DNA of 64,000 nucleotides from Natrinema halophilum (GTDB taxonomy: Archaea > Halobacteriota > Halobacteria > Halobacteriales > Natrialbaceae): assembly GCF_013402815.2 (NCBI RefSeq), contig NZ_CP058601.1, forward strand, positions 1,240,001 through 1,304,000, written 5' to 3'. The position numbers and the translations under genes were made by a program. The notes under the pieces were generated by a model. The model did not search any database and was not told where the DNA came from. It worked only from the letters and a program-made list of their open reading frames with translations. Of the stretch, positions 25,338-34,164 are shown piece after piece. Within the stretch, counting starts at the first letter, position 1; each line of letters begins with the position of its first letter.

Positions 25338-27923
25338 TTACGAGATCGATGCGGGCGGGCGTCGCTCGTCGCTCGGCTCGTCCGGATCGTCCGCGGACTC
25401 GTGCGTACGGGTCAGAAGGTGCTCGAGGTCTCGATCGCCGAGTAGCGCGTCGATCACGTCGCTCGCCGCGGGCGCGTACAGCGGCCGATTGTCGTTACCA
25501 CAGCGAGCGTCCATGAGACAGGCGGGACACCCTTCGTCGCGCCCGCAGGGACAATCGGACATCAGATCACGAGCGCGGCGTGCGACCGCCTCGTACTCCT
25601 CGTAGATGCGGCGTGAAAACCCGAGTCCGCCCTCGACGCCGTCGTAGATGAACCAGCCGCTCGTATCCGACGCGTCGGGGAGCCGATTCGTCGCGAGGCC
25701 ACCGAGATCGGACTCGTCTACCGTCAACTCGAGGGGGGCGACGGCGATCATCGCGTGTTCGATCGCGTGAATCCCACCGAGGTAGCCGTGAAGCCGCGGT
25801 GGCAGGTCCTCGCAGTCGTCGTTGGTGTAGTCGCTGTGGTCGTCCGTCACCGCGCGTTCGACATCGTCCGGCACTTCGGCCCAGCACAGTTGGGTCCGCA
25901 TCTCGAGCGGCGGGACGCCGGTCTCGAGGCCGACGGCTCGGACGTCGCCCGAACCGATCTCCCGTTTCATGAACGTGTCGTGGTGGACCGTAACGGTCCC
26001 GTACCCCCAGTTGAGCCGAAACGGGCCGACCTCGCGTGACTCGCGGACCTCGGTGTCGTAGATCGTCGTCCGATGCTGTGACTGCGTGTAGTAATCGACG
26101 TCGACCGACTCGAGTTCGACGTAGGGCTGGGGGCGATCTTCCCGGAGATCAACGACTTCGTACTGATCCCCGCGATACAGGACCGTCGCCCCCTCGTGGT
26201 AGTCTCGATAGGCGCGTGCCCGCCCGATCGGTTGGTGATCGAACGTGTCCTCGCCGGCGAGCCGTACCTCGAATGCGTTACCGCCCGAGGCATAGAGACT
26301 GATATCCCCTTGCGGCCGGTCGCGATGTGCGTAGGTCACCCCGCCCTCGAGCGCCCCCTCGAAATCGCCCGTCCGTCGACCGTACTCGACGGCTCGCTCG
26401 AGTCGGTCGACACCGCCGAACAGGGACGCATCGTCGCGGCGCAGCGGCAATTCCTGGGCGGCACAGCGCAGGTGTTGTAAGTACACCGGGTTGTTTGCGA
26501 GGTCGACGACCGCGCTCTCGGGGTCTTCCTCGAGGAGGTACTCCGGATGATGCAGGATGTACTGATCGAGCGTCGCGTGATCGGGGACGAACACCGAGAG
26601 GGTCTCGCGCTCGCCGCGACCCGAGCGGCCGATCCGCTGCCAGAACGACTGTCGGGTACCCGGATACCCCAGTAGGACGGTGCCGTCGATCCCACCGACG
26701 TCGATGCCAACCTCGAGCGCGCTAGTCGTCGCGACGCCGTCGAGCTGACCGCTCTTGAGCCGGGACTCGGTGCCGCGACGGGATTTCTTGCCGTGACCCG
26801 CATTGTACGCAGCGAAGTCGGCGCTAGTCCCGTATGGGAGGGTCGGATTCTCGAGGTACTCTCGCGCGCGTCCGACTGCCAGTTCCGTCTGTTTGCGGGA
26901 ATCGCAGAACAGCAGCGAGGGAACGCCGTGATAGCAGCAGTGGGCCCAGACTTCTGGGGCCTCGACCGTCGCGGGACGTTTGCTCGGGGACCATCCCCCG
27001 GTGGCAGCACCGTCCTCGCCGTTTCCGGCGACACCGGTACCACCGTCATCCTCCGCCGGTGGGTCCCAGAACACGAGGCTTCGCCGACCGCTGGGTGAGC
27101 CGTCCTCCTCGATCACCGTCGCCGGTTCCCCGGTCAGAGCGCGGGCGTGTTCGGACGGGTTTCCGATCGTCGCGGTCGTCAACACGTACTGCGGGTCGCC
27201 GCCGTACCAGTCGATCACTCGCCGCGCTCGCCGGAGAATCCAGGCGGCGTGCATCCCGCTGATTCCCGTCCACGCGTGGGCCTCGTCGATCACGACCAGC
27301 GAACAGTTCGCGTGAAACGACGCCCAGCGGTGGTGGCCCTCGAGATAGTGGTTCAATCCCGCGAAATTCGTGATGACGACGTTCGCCTCCTCGCGAATCC
27401 GGGCTTTCTCCTCGCGTTTCGTATCTCCGTCGTAAACGCCGACGGTGACGTCCAGTCCGAGCGTATCGAAGAGATCGTTGAGTTCCCGTTCCTGATCACG
27501 GCTGAGCGCCTTCGTCGGATAGACCAGTAGCGCTCGGACGTCAGGGTTCTCGCGGTACCGCCGTGCGATGTGTAACCCGTAGACGTACGTCTTCCCCGAG
27601 GACGTCGAGGTGGCGACGCAGACGTTCTCGCCGTCGGCCAGTGCCGAAAGCGCCGACGCCTGATGGCTCCAGAGGTCGATCCCAAGCTTCGCGGCGAGGT
27701 TCGACGGCAACACCTCTCGAGCCGGCACGTGGGTGGGCGGCTCGGCCGGCAGCGTAAACTCCTCGTGGATCTGTCCGTGATAGCGATTCCGAGGGTAGCT
27801 CTTCCGAAGCTCCTCGCCGGTTAGCGCGAGACCGCCCGATTCGGTGGTACCGTCTCCGTCGATCGAATCCGCTGTGCTGTCCTCCGCCCTTCCCGGCTCC
27901 GTTCGGTCGTCGTCTGTAGGCAT
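25338..27923 (-). CDS. DEAD/DEAH helicase with C-terminal DUF1998 four-cysteine motif (MrfA/YprA-like)
   Basis: This 861-residue SF2 helicase has motif I TSTSSGKT (residues 105-112), motif Ia VYPTKALSRDQ, motif II VIDEAHAW (DEAH at 213-216), motif III LTTATIG, motif V TSALEVGIDVGGIDG and motif VI QRIGRSGRG. After the helicase core comes a beta-rich region. The end carries four cysteines: CPCGRDEGCPACLMDARC near residues 791-808. This combination (core plus DUF1998) is that of Bacillus MrfA/YprA, which repairs mitomycin C damage with the exonuclease MrfB. The next upstream gene, only two bases away, encodes an MrfB/YprB-like nuclease, so this is probably the archaeal version. ATG at 27923. Confidence 0.92.
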   Translation of the reverse strand: MPTDDDRTEPGRAEDSTADSIDGDGTTESGGLALTGEELRKSYPRNRYHGQIHEEFTLPAEPPTHVPAREVLPSNLAAKLGIDLWSHQASALSALADGENVCVATSTSSGKTYVYGLHIARRYRENPDVRALLVYPTKALSRDQERELNDLFDTLGLDVTVGVYDGDTKREEKARIREEANVVITNFAGLNHYLEGHHRWASFHANCSLVVIDEAHAWTGISGMHAAWILRRARRVIDWYGGDPQYVLTTATIGNPSEHARALTGEPATVIEEDGSPSGRRSLVFWDPPAEDDGGTGVAGNGEDGAATGGWSPSKRPATVEAPEVWAHCCYHGVPSLLFCDSRKQTELAVGRAREYLENPTLPYGTSADFAAYNAGHGKKSRRGTESRLKSGQLDGVATTSALEVGIDVGGIDGTVLLGYPGTRQSFWQRIGRSGRGERETLSVFVPDHATLDQYILHHPEYLLEEDPESAVVDLANNPVYLQHLRCAAQELPLRRDDASLFGGVDRLERAVEYGRRTGDFEGALEGGVTYAHRDRPQGDISLYASGGNAFEVRLAGEDTFDHQPIGRARAYRDYHEGATVLYRGDQYEVVDLREDRPQPYVELESVDVDYYTQSQHRTTIYDTEVRESREVGPFRLNWGYGTVTVHHDTFMKREIGSGDVRAVGLETGVPPLEMRTQLCWAEVPDDVERAVTDDHSDYTNDDCEDLPPRLHGYLGGIHAIEHAMIAVAPLELTVDESDLGGLATNRLPDASDTSGWFIYDGVEGGLGFSRRIYEEYEAVARRARDLMSDCPCGRDEGCPACLMDARCGNDNRPLYAPAASDVIDALLGDRDLEHLLTRTHESADDPDEPSDERRPPASIS

Positions 27924-27925
27924 GG

Positions 27926-29479
27926 TCAAAAGTCTGCGAGTCCCGTTTGCGTCGTCCCGTCGCTCGGTGACCGACCTGGGTCCCCAGCGTTTCCGGTCGT
28001 CTCGACGGGAGCGTTCTCTATGGCGTCGTAAACCGCAGCCAGTTCGCGCACGTCCGCCTCGCAATACGTCCGCGCGGCGTCCCAGTCGATGGACGGTACT
28101 GCCGCGTCCCGGTCGTCATCAGGTCCGGTAGCCGGTGTGCCCGTCTCCTCGAGCAGACGGCGAATTCGTTCGGCGAGCGACTTCCCGTCGAGAGCTGCGG
28201 CCGGCCCCGATCGATCGCGTCCCAGTGCGTCGGCGACGGCCTCGAGCCGATTCGTTCGACCCGGAAGAACGGCGTTATCCCGTCTCACGGCCCAGTCGTA
28301 GAGGTCGTAGGTCGATACGTTCTCGGCCCAGTACTCGCGATACTCGGGCGCGTAACGTGAGATGAATCGCTCCAGGTGCGGGTAGTCGAACGCGTGGCCG
28401 TTCCACGCGACGAGCGACGGGCTCTCGTACTCGGCGGCCAGCCACGAGACGAATTTGCGGGTCGCTGCACCCGGATCGTCTCGAGTCGGCTCGGTGTCCA
28501 CGAAGTCGACGTAGGCGTCGTCCACGGGATCGTAGACGCCGATCAACCAGAGTACGGTCGGCTGCAACCCGTCCGTTTCGATGTCGACGAATACCGGCGT
28601 CGCTCCCTGGGATGCCGGCGGAATCGGCTCGTCGGTCGGACGGATGACCCGCGATTCCGTGAGAGAGCGCGCGCTGTGAGCGATGTCTCGAGCCGTGGAC
28701 GCGCCGATCCCCTCCACCGAGCGAAGCTCCGCCTCGGTCGCCTCGGCAACGGCTGTACGCGTGTCGTATCCGCTGGTCCGGAGTCGGTCCGCCGTCGTCG
28801 GCCCGACGCGAGAAAGCGCTTGCAGACCGAACCGGTCGGCGGGAACCGACGATACCGACACCGAACCCTCACGGTCGCAGGTAAGACAGGCGAGTTCGGG
28901 CCCACCGGATCGCCGCAGGGGGGCCACACCTCGGACTGGAAGCCGGACCGGGTCGCCACCGACGGTCGCTGCCCAGACGTGATCGTAACTCGCTTCGAGC
29001 GCCCCGGTGAGAAACGTCGTCGGGCTGTCCGCTCGAGACTGGTAGCGGGCGATGACGTCGCAACCGTCGAGTGACGCCGAAAGCGCCACGGCGTCGGTCG
29101 TCGGCCTGAGGTCGTCACAGACGACGAAATCGGCGTTCGACGGATCGACGGAGCCGTCGGGAGCCGCCTCGATGCGATTCAGATCCTCGAGCAGCGATGC
29201 CGTCCCCGAAAACGCAAACGAAACGCCAGCCACCGTCTCGGTACGAACGTCGGCCGAGCCGCCCGCGAAGACGACCGGCCCGTCGAATGCTCGGCGAATG
29301 CGACTGACAACTCGGATGTCGGAACGGTCGCGAGCGACGTAGACGAGGTCGGGGTCGAAGTACTCGAGCACGTCGCGGAGCGCCGTCGCCTCGAAATCGG
29401 CGACAGCGTCGCAACGGAGTGCCAGTAGCTCGGCACCCATGCCCGCAGTCATAGCGAAGGAATGCGCGTGGGTAGCCAT
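27926..29479 (-). CDS. RNase H-like DEDD exonuclease with helix-hairpin-helix (MrfB/YprB-like)
   Basis: The 517-residue product has an N-terminal region of unknown fold, a helix-hairpin-helix pair (residues about 217-270: LSRVGPTTADRLRTSGYDT and LRSVEGIGASTARDIAHSAR), and a DEDDy-type exonuclease domain: FVDIETDG (Asp299, Glu301), VAWNGHAFDYPHLERF (Asp365) and TYCEADVREL (Asp476, with Tyr472 as the probable fifth residue). This is the domain set of YprB/MrfB. It ends two bases before the start of the partner helicase. The start may also be the internal ATG at 29452. A single-strand-exonuclease role beside the helicase in crosslink repair is inferred from the Bacillus pair. Confidence 0.88.
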   Translation of the reverse strand: MATHAHSFAMTAGMGAELLALRCDAVADFEATALRDVLEYFDPDLVYVARDRSDIRVVSRIRRAFDGPVVFAGGSADVRTETVAGVSFAFSGTASLLEDLNRIEAAPDGSVDPSNADFVVCDDLRPTTDAVALSASLDGCDVIARYQSRADSPTTFLTGALEASYDHVWAATVGGDPVRLPVRGVAPLRRSGGPELACLTCDREGSVSVSSVPADRFGLQALSRVGPTTADRLRTSGYDTRTAVAEATEAELRSVEGIGASTARDIAHSARSLTESRVIRPTDEPIPPASQGATPVFVDIETDGLQPTVLWLIGVYDPVDDAYVDFVDTEPTRDDPGAATRKFVSWLAAEYESPSLVAWNGHAFDYPHLERFISRYAPEYREYWAENVSTYDLYDWAVRRDNAVLPGRTNRLEAVADALGRDRSGPAAALDGKSLAERIRRLLEETGTPATGPDDDRDAAVPSIDWDAARTYCEADVRELAAVYDAIENAPVETTGNAGDPGRSPSDGTTQTGLADF

Positions 29480-29688
29480 AAGCGTTCATGGACTCGAGCG
29501 GGTGGCGGCAGCGTACGAACTCGAGCGACGGACGACAACGAAGGGGGACCGAAACGAGCACTGTTGCGTGACAGCGAGAACCGAGCGCGATTGCGTGACA
29601 GTGAGCGCCGGAGAGCGGAAATCGATCACGAGTGACACCTGGAGACGCGTGAGCAAGCAGATCCAGAAGGCCCAGTAGATAAAGATCG

Positions 29689-30039
29689 TTACGCCGTCTC
29701 GATGGCGTCGGGAACGTGTTCTGCCAGGAATTCTGTGACGGCGTCACCGCCCTGAAATCCGTCGGCCAATCGTGCGCTCTCCGCCCCATTTTCGAACAGA
29801 ATCAGCGTCGGCACTGACCGAACGTCGAATCTATCGACGAGTTCGATATCGTCCCCAGGATTGACCATGCCGATCGTAACGTCCGTCGCGCGGGCGACGT
29901 TTCCCAGTACAGGTTCCATCGCCTGGCACATCGCACACCCGCTGGTGTAGAACTCCACGAGTGCCACGTCGTGGGTTTCGACGAAGGCGTCCAGGTCTGT
30001 TCCGGTCTCGAGCCTGATCGGTTTCTCTGTCGTAGTCAT
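29689..30039 (-). CDS. Thioredoxin family protein (CAMC active site)
   Basis: The 116-residue product has the thioredoxin fold: VALVEFYTSGCAMCQAMEPV (the active site Cys-Ala-Met-Cys), RFDVRSVPTLILFENG with the cis-proline, and a C-terminal helix. CAMC differs from the usual CGPC, so redox potential and partners may be altered. It sits alone with a promoter of about 90 bases before a tandem repeat. Confidence 0.92.
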   Translation of the reverse strand: MTTTEKPIRLETGTDLDAFVETHDVALVEFYTSGCAMCQAMEPVLGNVARATDVTIGMVNPGDDIELVDRFDVRSVPTLILFENGAESARLADGFQGGDAVTEFLAEHVPDAIETA

Positions 30040-30131
30040 GTCGTTGCGTACGATCCGTTTGCGGAAAGCGGTGACGGACGTCTGTTCGGCGAGCTGAACG
30101 GATCGATCACCACGACCGATTCGACCGCTGT

Positions 30132-30263
30132 CTTCCTCGAATCGTCACAGGCGGAGGGGGCGAACTTCCTCGAACCGTCACAGGCGGAGGGGGCGAACTT
30201 CCTCGAACCGTCACAGGCGGAGGGGGCGAACTTCCTCGAACCGTCTCAAGCGGAGGGGGCGAA
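30132..30263. repeat. Four tandem copies of a 33-base intergenic repeat
   Basis: Units start CTTCCTCGAACCGTCACAGG and end GAGGGGGCGAA; the first and fourth copies have one or two changes. The array lies 90 bases upstream of the thioredoxin start and 70 bases beyond the end of the next gene. It does not appear to be coding: the frames through it are antisense to their neighbours. Confidence 0.92.
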
Positions 30264-30332
30264 TTTACCAGGAACCGATGCAAAAGCACCACCGGCCACC
30301 CCTCCCCTTCGTTTCGGTGCGGTGCTCCTCGA

Positions 30333-30575
30333 TCAGTCAGTGACGACGTACTCGGGTCCAGCCCGGTCGACGAACCCCGACCTAGAAAGCGAGTTCAGGA
30401 CGCTGAGGACGTCGAGCTTCTTCATCGCCATTATCTCGCTCAGCTCTTCGACCGTTGCACCGTCAGCCGCATCGAGGTACATATACACAAGCTTCGCTCG
30501 CGCCGACTCGAGGTCGTCGGGAACCGGGTCGAGGTTCGTTGCAAGACGGCGTTTCTGCGAGGACATTGTCATCAT
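30333..30575 (-). CDS. Small HTH transcription regulator (TrmB/MarR-like)
   Basis: The 80-residue product has a winged-helix core: ESARAKLVYMYLDAADGATV, EELSEIMAMKKLDVLSVLNS and LSRSGFVDRAGPEYVV. Three close ATG codons exist (30575, 30572, 30566); TTTAAAT-type sequence near 30600 fits a leaderless start at the first or second. It belongs to the very common haloarchaeal group of stand-alone helix-turn-helix proteins with unknown targets. Confidence 0.85.
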   Translation of the reverse strand: MMTMSSQKRRLATNLDPVPDDLESARAKLVYMYLDAADGATVEELSEIMAMKKLDVLSVLNSLSRSGFVDRAGPEYVVTD

Positions 30576-30726
30576 GACGAACGCTGCCCTCCCAGTTAAA
30601 TTTACAGTCGAGTGTGGATTACTGAATACTAGGTCTTAAACGGAGGCGCGTCAGCACGTCACAGTCCGTACCGATCGACCGGTTCGAAACGAGATATTTA
30701 GGCGGCTCGTCAGCCAAACGGCGAAC

Positions 30727-31047
30727 ATGTCCGCGGACGAACGACCGACCATGCCGGTCGAACTCGAGCGACCAGAGCGCGACGCAATTCGAGAACTCGA
30801 AGACCGAGATCCCGCGACGCTTCGGGCGGCCGGGCGATATCTCACCGCGCTCGGGTCCTGGAAAGAGCGGCGAGATACCGATCGAGACGGAGCAGAATCG
30901 ACGCCGGTGGACGCTGAGTCAGACGAGTTTCCGGATGAGGTTCCCGAGCGAGCGAGCGTCTCGGTGACCGAGATCGGTGGGACAGAATACTGCTACTACC
31001 AGTGGCGAGAGGGCGACGAAATTCGGTCGGAAACGGTGAGGCGATAG
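30727..31047 (+). CDS. Conserved haloarchaeal protein, unknown function (106 residues)
   Basis: The product has a conserved helical N-terminal part (ERDAIRELEDRDPATLRAAG, RYLTALGSWKERR), an acidic linker and a beta-hairpin-like C-terminal stretch (VTEIGGTEYCYYQWREGDEI). GATATTTAGG at 30690-30699 lies about 30 bases before the ATG. Divergent to the small HTH gene. Function unknown. Confidence 0.75.
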   Translation: MSADERPTMPVELERPERDAIRELEDRDPATLRAAGRYLTALGSWKERRDTDRDGAESTPVDAESDEFPDEVPERASVSVTEIGGTEYCYYQWREGDEIRSETVRR

Positions 31048-31385
31048 CACAAACGGGCATTCTGACAGTTGAAATGGGACTCACGCCTCGTCCCTGTCCG
31101 TTCGAATGGACGACCTCAGCTGGTTCGCCGACCGACCATCCGTATCATCACCGAGCAGTCGGCAGAAAACGATGCGTCAGCCCTGAAGGCACTCGTTGCC
31201 CGCTGGTTCGAACTCGAGCAACTGTGTAACGCCTCCGTCACCCGTTGCGGTCGTGTCAGCATCTTCGTCGCATATCGAACTGGAAGCGGCTACGGGAGTC
31301 CACGACGAACTCGAGTCGATCGTCAGTGACCGTATATGACTGCGATTGCCACCGAGAGACGAATCGGCGTCTTCGACCGATGTCA
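31048..31385. other. Intergenic region before the convergent phosphoesterase gene
   Basis: About 340 bases between convergent genes with only shadow frames. Nothing recognised. Confidence 0.5.
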
Positions 31386-32234
31386 TCACACCGAATCGTA
31401 CGGTCCGAGTCGCGTCCCATCCAGCAGGTAGGCGTCCCCCTCCGACAGCCCGGCGGGGAGAAACGGCGAGAGAAACGATTGTCCCGTCACGTTGACCCAC
31501 GTCCCGCCGACGAGATCGTTGAACGCAGGAACGACGACCACCCGCGGCGGCGTTTCGCTCGCTCGCTCGAGCCACGATACGTCCTCGTACTCGGAGCGAT
31601 CACGAAACGGGGCTGGATCGAACCAGCCGCGGAGCCAGGCTCGCTCGACGCGATTGCCACCGACTTCGTCCTCAAGTTTTACACACGGGTGTTCGTGGCC
31701 CAGACAAACGACGTCGCATTCGAGAACCTCCCTCGAGGGCCACGTGTGGCCGTGACAGACACCGATGTCGTCGAGCGCGACACCGTCGCCGGGAACGACG
31801 TCGATGTCGTCGATATCAGTGAGCCACGTTTCGATGCGACCGTCGTGGTTACCTTTGACGACAGTGATCGACAGGTCGTCGGGGGTGGACTCGAACAGCA
31901 CCTCGAGTTCGCCGCGTTCGGCCCCGCCAGGGTCCCCAATCGAATGCATGAGATCGCCGAGGACGACCAGTCGATCGGGTCGTGTGCGCTCGAGCAGGGA
32001 GCAGAGACGCTCGCGTCGCTCAGGTGCGCGGCTCGGAACGTCGATACCGCGTTCGTAGCGTAACCCTGCCTCGTAACCAGCGTGGTAATCGGCGACGAGA
32101 AGGGCTCGATGGGAGCCGATCGTTGCGTGGGCAGCCGGTTCTCCGGGAATGGGTTCGACGAGCGGCGCTGTCGACGTCGGCGGCTGTGAAGCCGTCTGAC
32201 CCGACCGATCCGACCGACGGGACTCGTCTTCCAT
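31386..32234 (-). CDS. Calcineurin-like metallophosphoesterase of the RPA operon
   Basis: The 282-residue product has metallophosphoesterase motifs: ALLVADYHAGYE (D-x-H), VVLGDLMHS (GDLxH variant), VKGNHDGRI (GNHD), GVCHGHTWP (GH) and CLGHEHPCVK (GHEH). It lies seven bases beyond the RPA-associated protein gene on the same strand, so it is the third gene of an rpa, rpap, rpe operon as described for Haloferax. It may process nucleic-acid ends or nucleotides during single-strand DNA metabolism; this is inferred. The N-terminal 40 residues are a disordered Pro/Ser/Thr extension. Confidence 0.9.
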   Translation of the reverse strand: MEDESRRSDRSGQTASQPPTSTAPLVEPIPGEPAAHATIGSHRALLVADYHAGYEAGLRYERGIDVPSRAPERRERLCSLLERTRPDRLVVLGDLMHSIGDPGGAERGELEVLFESTPDDLSITVVKGNHDGRIETWLTDIDDIDVVPGDGVALDDIGVCHGHTWPSREVLECDVVCLGHEHPCVKLEDEVGGNRVERAWLRGWFDPAPFRDRSEYEDVSWLERASETPPRVVVVPAFNDLVGGTWVNVTGQSFLSPFLPAGLSEGDAYLLDGTRLGPYDSV

Positions 32235-32241
32235 CGTGGAA

Positions 32242-34164
32242 TTAGATCGCTTTCAGCGTCTCGTCGTCGGGTTCGTAGCACTGTCCGCCCATCAGTGCAT
32301 CCTGGATCGCGTCCTCGACCTCGTCGGTGGACGCTCCGGTGTCGGCGGCGACGGTTTCGATGACCTCACCTCGATCAGCGCCGCTTCCGTCGTCGAGTTC
32401 CGCCATGGTTTCGACGACGTAGCTCTCCAGATCGACGGCAGCCGGTTCATCGTCTCCCGGTTCGTCGTCAGTTTCAGTCCCGACATCGCCGTCGGTCTCA
32501 GTCCCAACATCGCCGTCGGTCTCAGTCCCGACATCGCCTGCTGGGTCGGCTTCGGCCGCGGAATCAGCGTCCTCGATAGACCCGGGCTTCTCGGCTTCGT
32601 CCTCGATCGGCTCCGACTCGTCTGGGCCGGTCGGCTCGTCGGCTTCTGCATTCACGGGTCCGGAGTCCGACGGTGCATCGAGGTCGTCGTTCACCGGTTC
32701 GTCCGAGTCGAACGCGTCGATGTCGGCTGCACCGGGATCGTCGACTTCGCTGCCTGTCGTGAACTCGGCACCGAACTCTTCCTCGAGTTGTTCGCGTTCC
32801 TCGTCGTCCATTTCGTACATTCCGTCGTCGGCGGCCCCGGCATCGAAGTCGCCGAGTTCGTCGCCGTCGTCAGCGCCATCGACAGCGATTTGTTCGTCGT
32901 CCGCGTCGGACGTGGACCCGACCTCGGGTTCAGGAATTTCCGAGTCCGCATCGGCCGAAACCGAGTCCGCAGTGATCGACTCCGGGTCCGCAGCGGTCGA
33001 CTCCGGGTCCGCATCGGTTGACTCCGGGTCCGCAGCGGTCGACTCCGGGTCCGCATCGGTTGACTCCGGGTCTGCAGCGGTCGACTCCGGGTCCGCATCG
33101 GCCGTCGGCGACCCCGGCTCGGGGTCGGAGCCCTCTGCGGGGGGCGTCTCGTCAACATCGGCCGTCGGTTCCGCAGCGGTTCCCTCGGCCGACCCTGTGC
33201 TGGGCTCGGTACTCGTGGGGTCGGTCACAGGGTCGGTATCGGCGGTCGTTGATCCGGACTCGCTGCTTGTAGCCGTGCCGGCAGCGGAACCGGAGTGTGC
33301 CTCCGCTGAAGCCGCTTGCGTGTCGCCGCTTGCCGTAGCCGCAACCGGTTCCGTCTCGGCTGCCCCCGATTCTGGGTCGACACTCGCCTCGAGTGCGGCG
33401 AGATCGACGTCGGTGAGGTCGGTGAGCGAGGCGACGGTCGCTTCGTGTTCCGGACTCGTATCGCCGGGTGAGACGTCGAATCCGTTTACCTGATCGCGCT
33501 GGCCGGCGACGACTTCGCACGCCTCGAGTGCACACGCGCGTAACGCTGCGAGGTACGACGGCGTCGTGGCGTAGTGATCCTGTGCGAGCGGAATCCCGGC
33601 CGCAAAACCGGGTTCCACACCGGCTTCGAGAAGAGCGTCGGTCAGGGCGTCGCCGCTCGCATCCGATTGAGCGGCCGCCGCGTAGGTACCGATGCGCTCG
33701 AGCGTCTGTTCGGCCGCGCTGACGACCCAGCGGTCGCGGGTGTCGGCGTCGACTGTGGCGATGCTCTCGGGCCGAATCGACGTGTAGACCCGATCCGAAT
33801 CCTCGGGCTGGAATGTTCTGGCTTTGCCCGTGACGGCGACGAATGCGGGCGGTTCGGCTTGCTCGAGGAAGGCCAGTTCGTCCGGCTGGTATTGGCCGGC
33901 GTAGACGACGAAGGCGCCAGTCGGATCGACGAGCCGAGCGCGGACCATTTCGTCGTTGACCGATGTGACTTCGGTGAGCGTGCCGACGGCAAAGACGCGA
34001 TTGAGCCGCGCACCGGTCGGCGAGATCACGTAGTTCGGAGCGCGTTCTTCGTCGCTTTCGGCGTACGATAGCGACGCGTCGTCGTATTCGGTCGCGAACA
34101 GTCTGTAGGCGATCTCTCGTCCGGGTATCTCCTCGTCGCTGTTTTCGTTTTCGTTTGCGCTCAT
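32242..34164 (-). CDS. RPA-associated protein with long acidic low-complexity linker
   Basis: The N-terminal 200 residues (REIAYRLFATEYDDASLSY, FAVGTLTEVTSVNDEMVRAR, FVVYAGQYQPDELAFLEQ) form an OB-fold domain of the archaeal RPA-associated protein family. The C-terminal 60 residues (LESYVVETMAELDDGSGADR, GEVIETVAADTGASTDEVE) form a winged-helix-like domain ending CYEPDDETLKAI. Between them is a linker of about 300 residues of Asp, Glu, Ser, Thr and Ala with tandem repeats. It overlaps rpa by four bases (ATGA), so the two subunits are co-translated. Length (640) is well above typical members because of the linker. Confidence 0.9.
   Translation of the reverse strand: MSANENENSDEEIPGREIAYRLFATEYDDASLSYAESDEERAPNYVISPTGARLNRVFAVGTLTEVTSVNDEMVRARLVDPTGAFVVYAGQYQPDELAFLEQAEPPAFVAVTGKARTFQPEDSDRVYTSIRPESIATVDADTRDRWVVSAAEQTLERIGTYAAAAQSDASGDALTDALLEAGVEPGFAAGIPLAQDHYATTPSYLAALRACALEACEVVAGQRDQVNGFDVSPGDTSPEHEATVASLTDLTDVDLAALEASVDPESGAAETEPVAATASGDTQAASAEAHSGSAAGTATSSESGSTTADTDPVTDPTSTEPSTGSAEGTAAEPTADVDETPPAEGSDPEPGSPTADADPESTAADPESTDADPESTAADPESTDADPESTAADPESITADSVSADADSEIPEPEVGSTSDADDEQIAVDGADDGDELGDFDAGAADDGMYEMDDEEREQLEEEFGAEFTTGSEVDDPGAADIDAFDSDEPVNDDLDAPSDSGPVNAEADEPTGPDESEPIEDEAEKPGSIEDADSAAEADPAGDVGTETDGDVGTETDGDVGTETDDEPGDDEPAAVDLESYVVETMAELDDGSGADRGEVIETVAADTGASTDEVEDAIQDALMGGQCYEPDDETLKAI
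32970..33100. repeat. Coding minisatellite in the RPA-associated protein linker
   Basis: Repeated GACTCCGGGTCCGC-type units alternating with GCAGCGGTC or GCATCGGTT encode alternating DPESTAA and DPESTDA. A second shorter repeat (CCGTCGGTCTCAGTCCC) at about 32490-32540 encodes GTETDGDV three times. Confidence 0.85.

Noticed and set aside
29971-30639. Plus-strand frame translating the 33-base repeat (FLEPSQAEGAN units)
   Set aside because: It runs antisense through the thioredoxin and the HTH gene; there is no start or promoter to support it, so the repeat is treated as intergenic.
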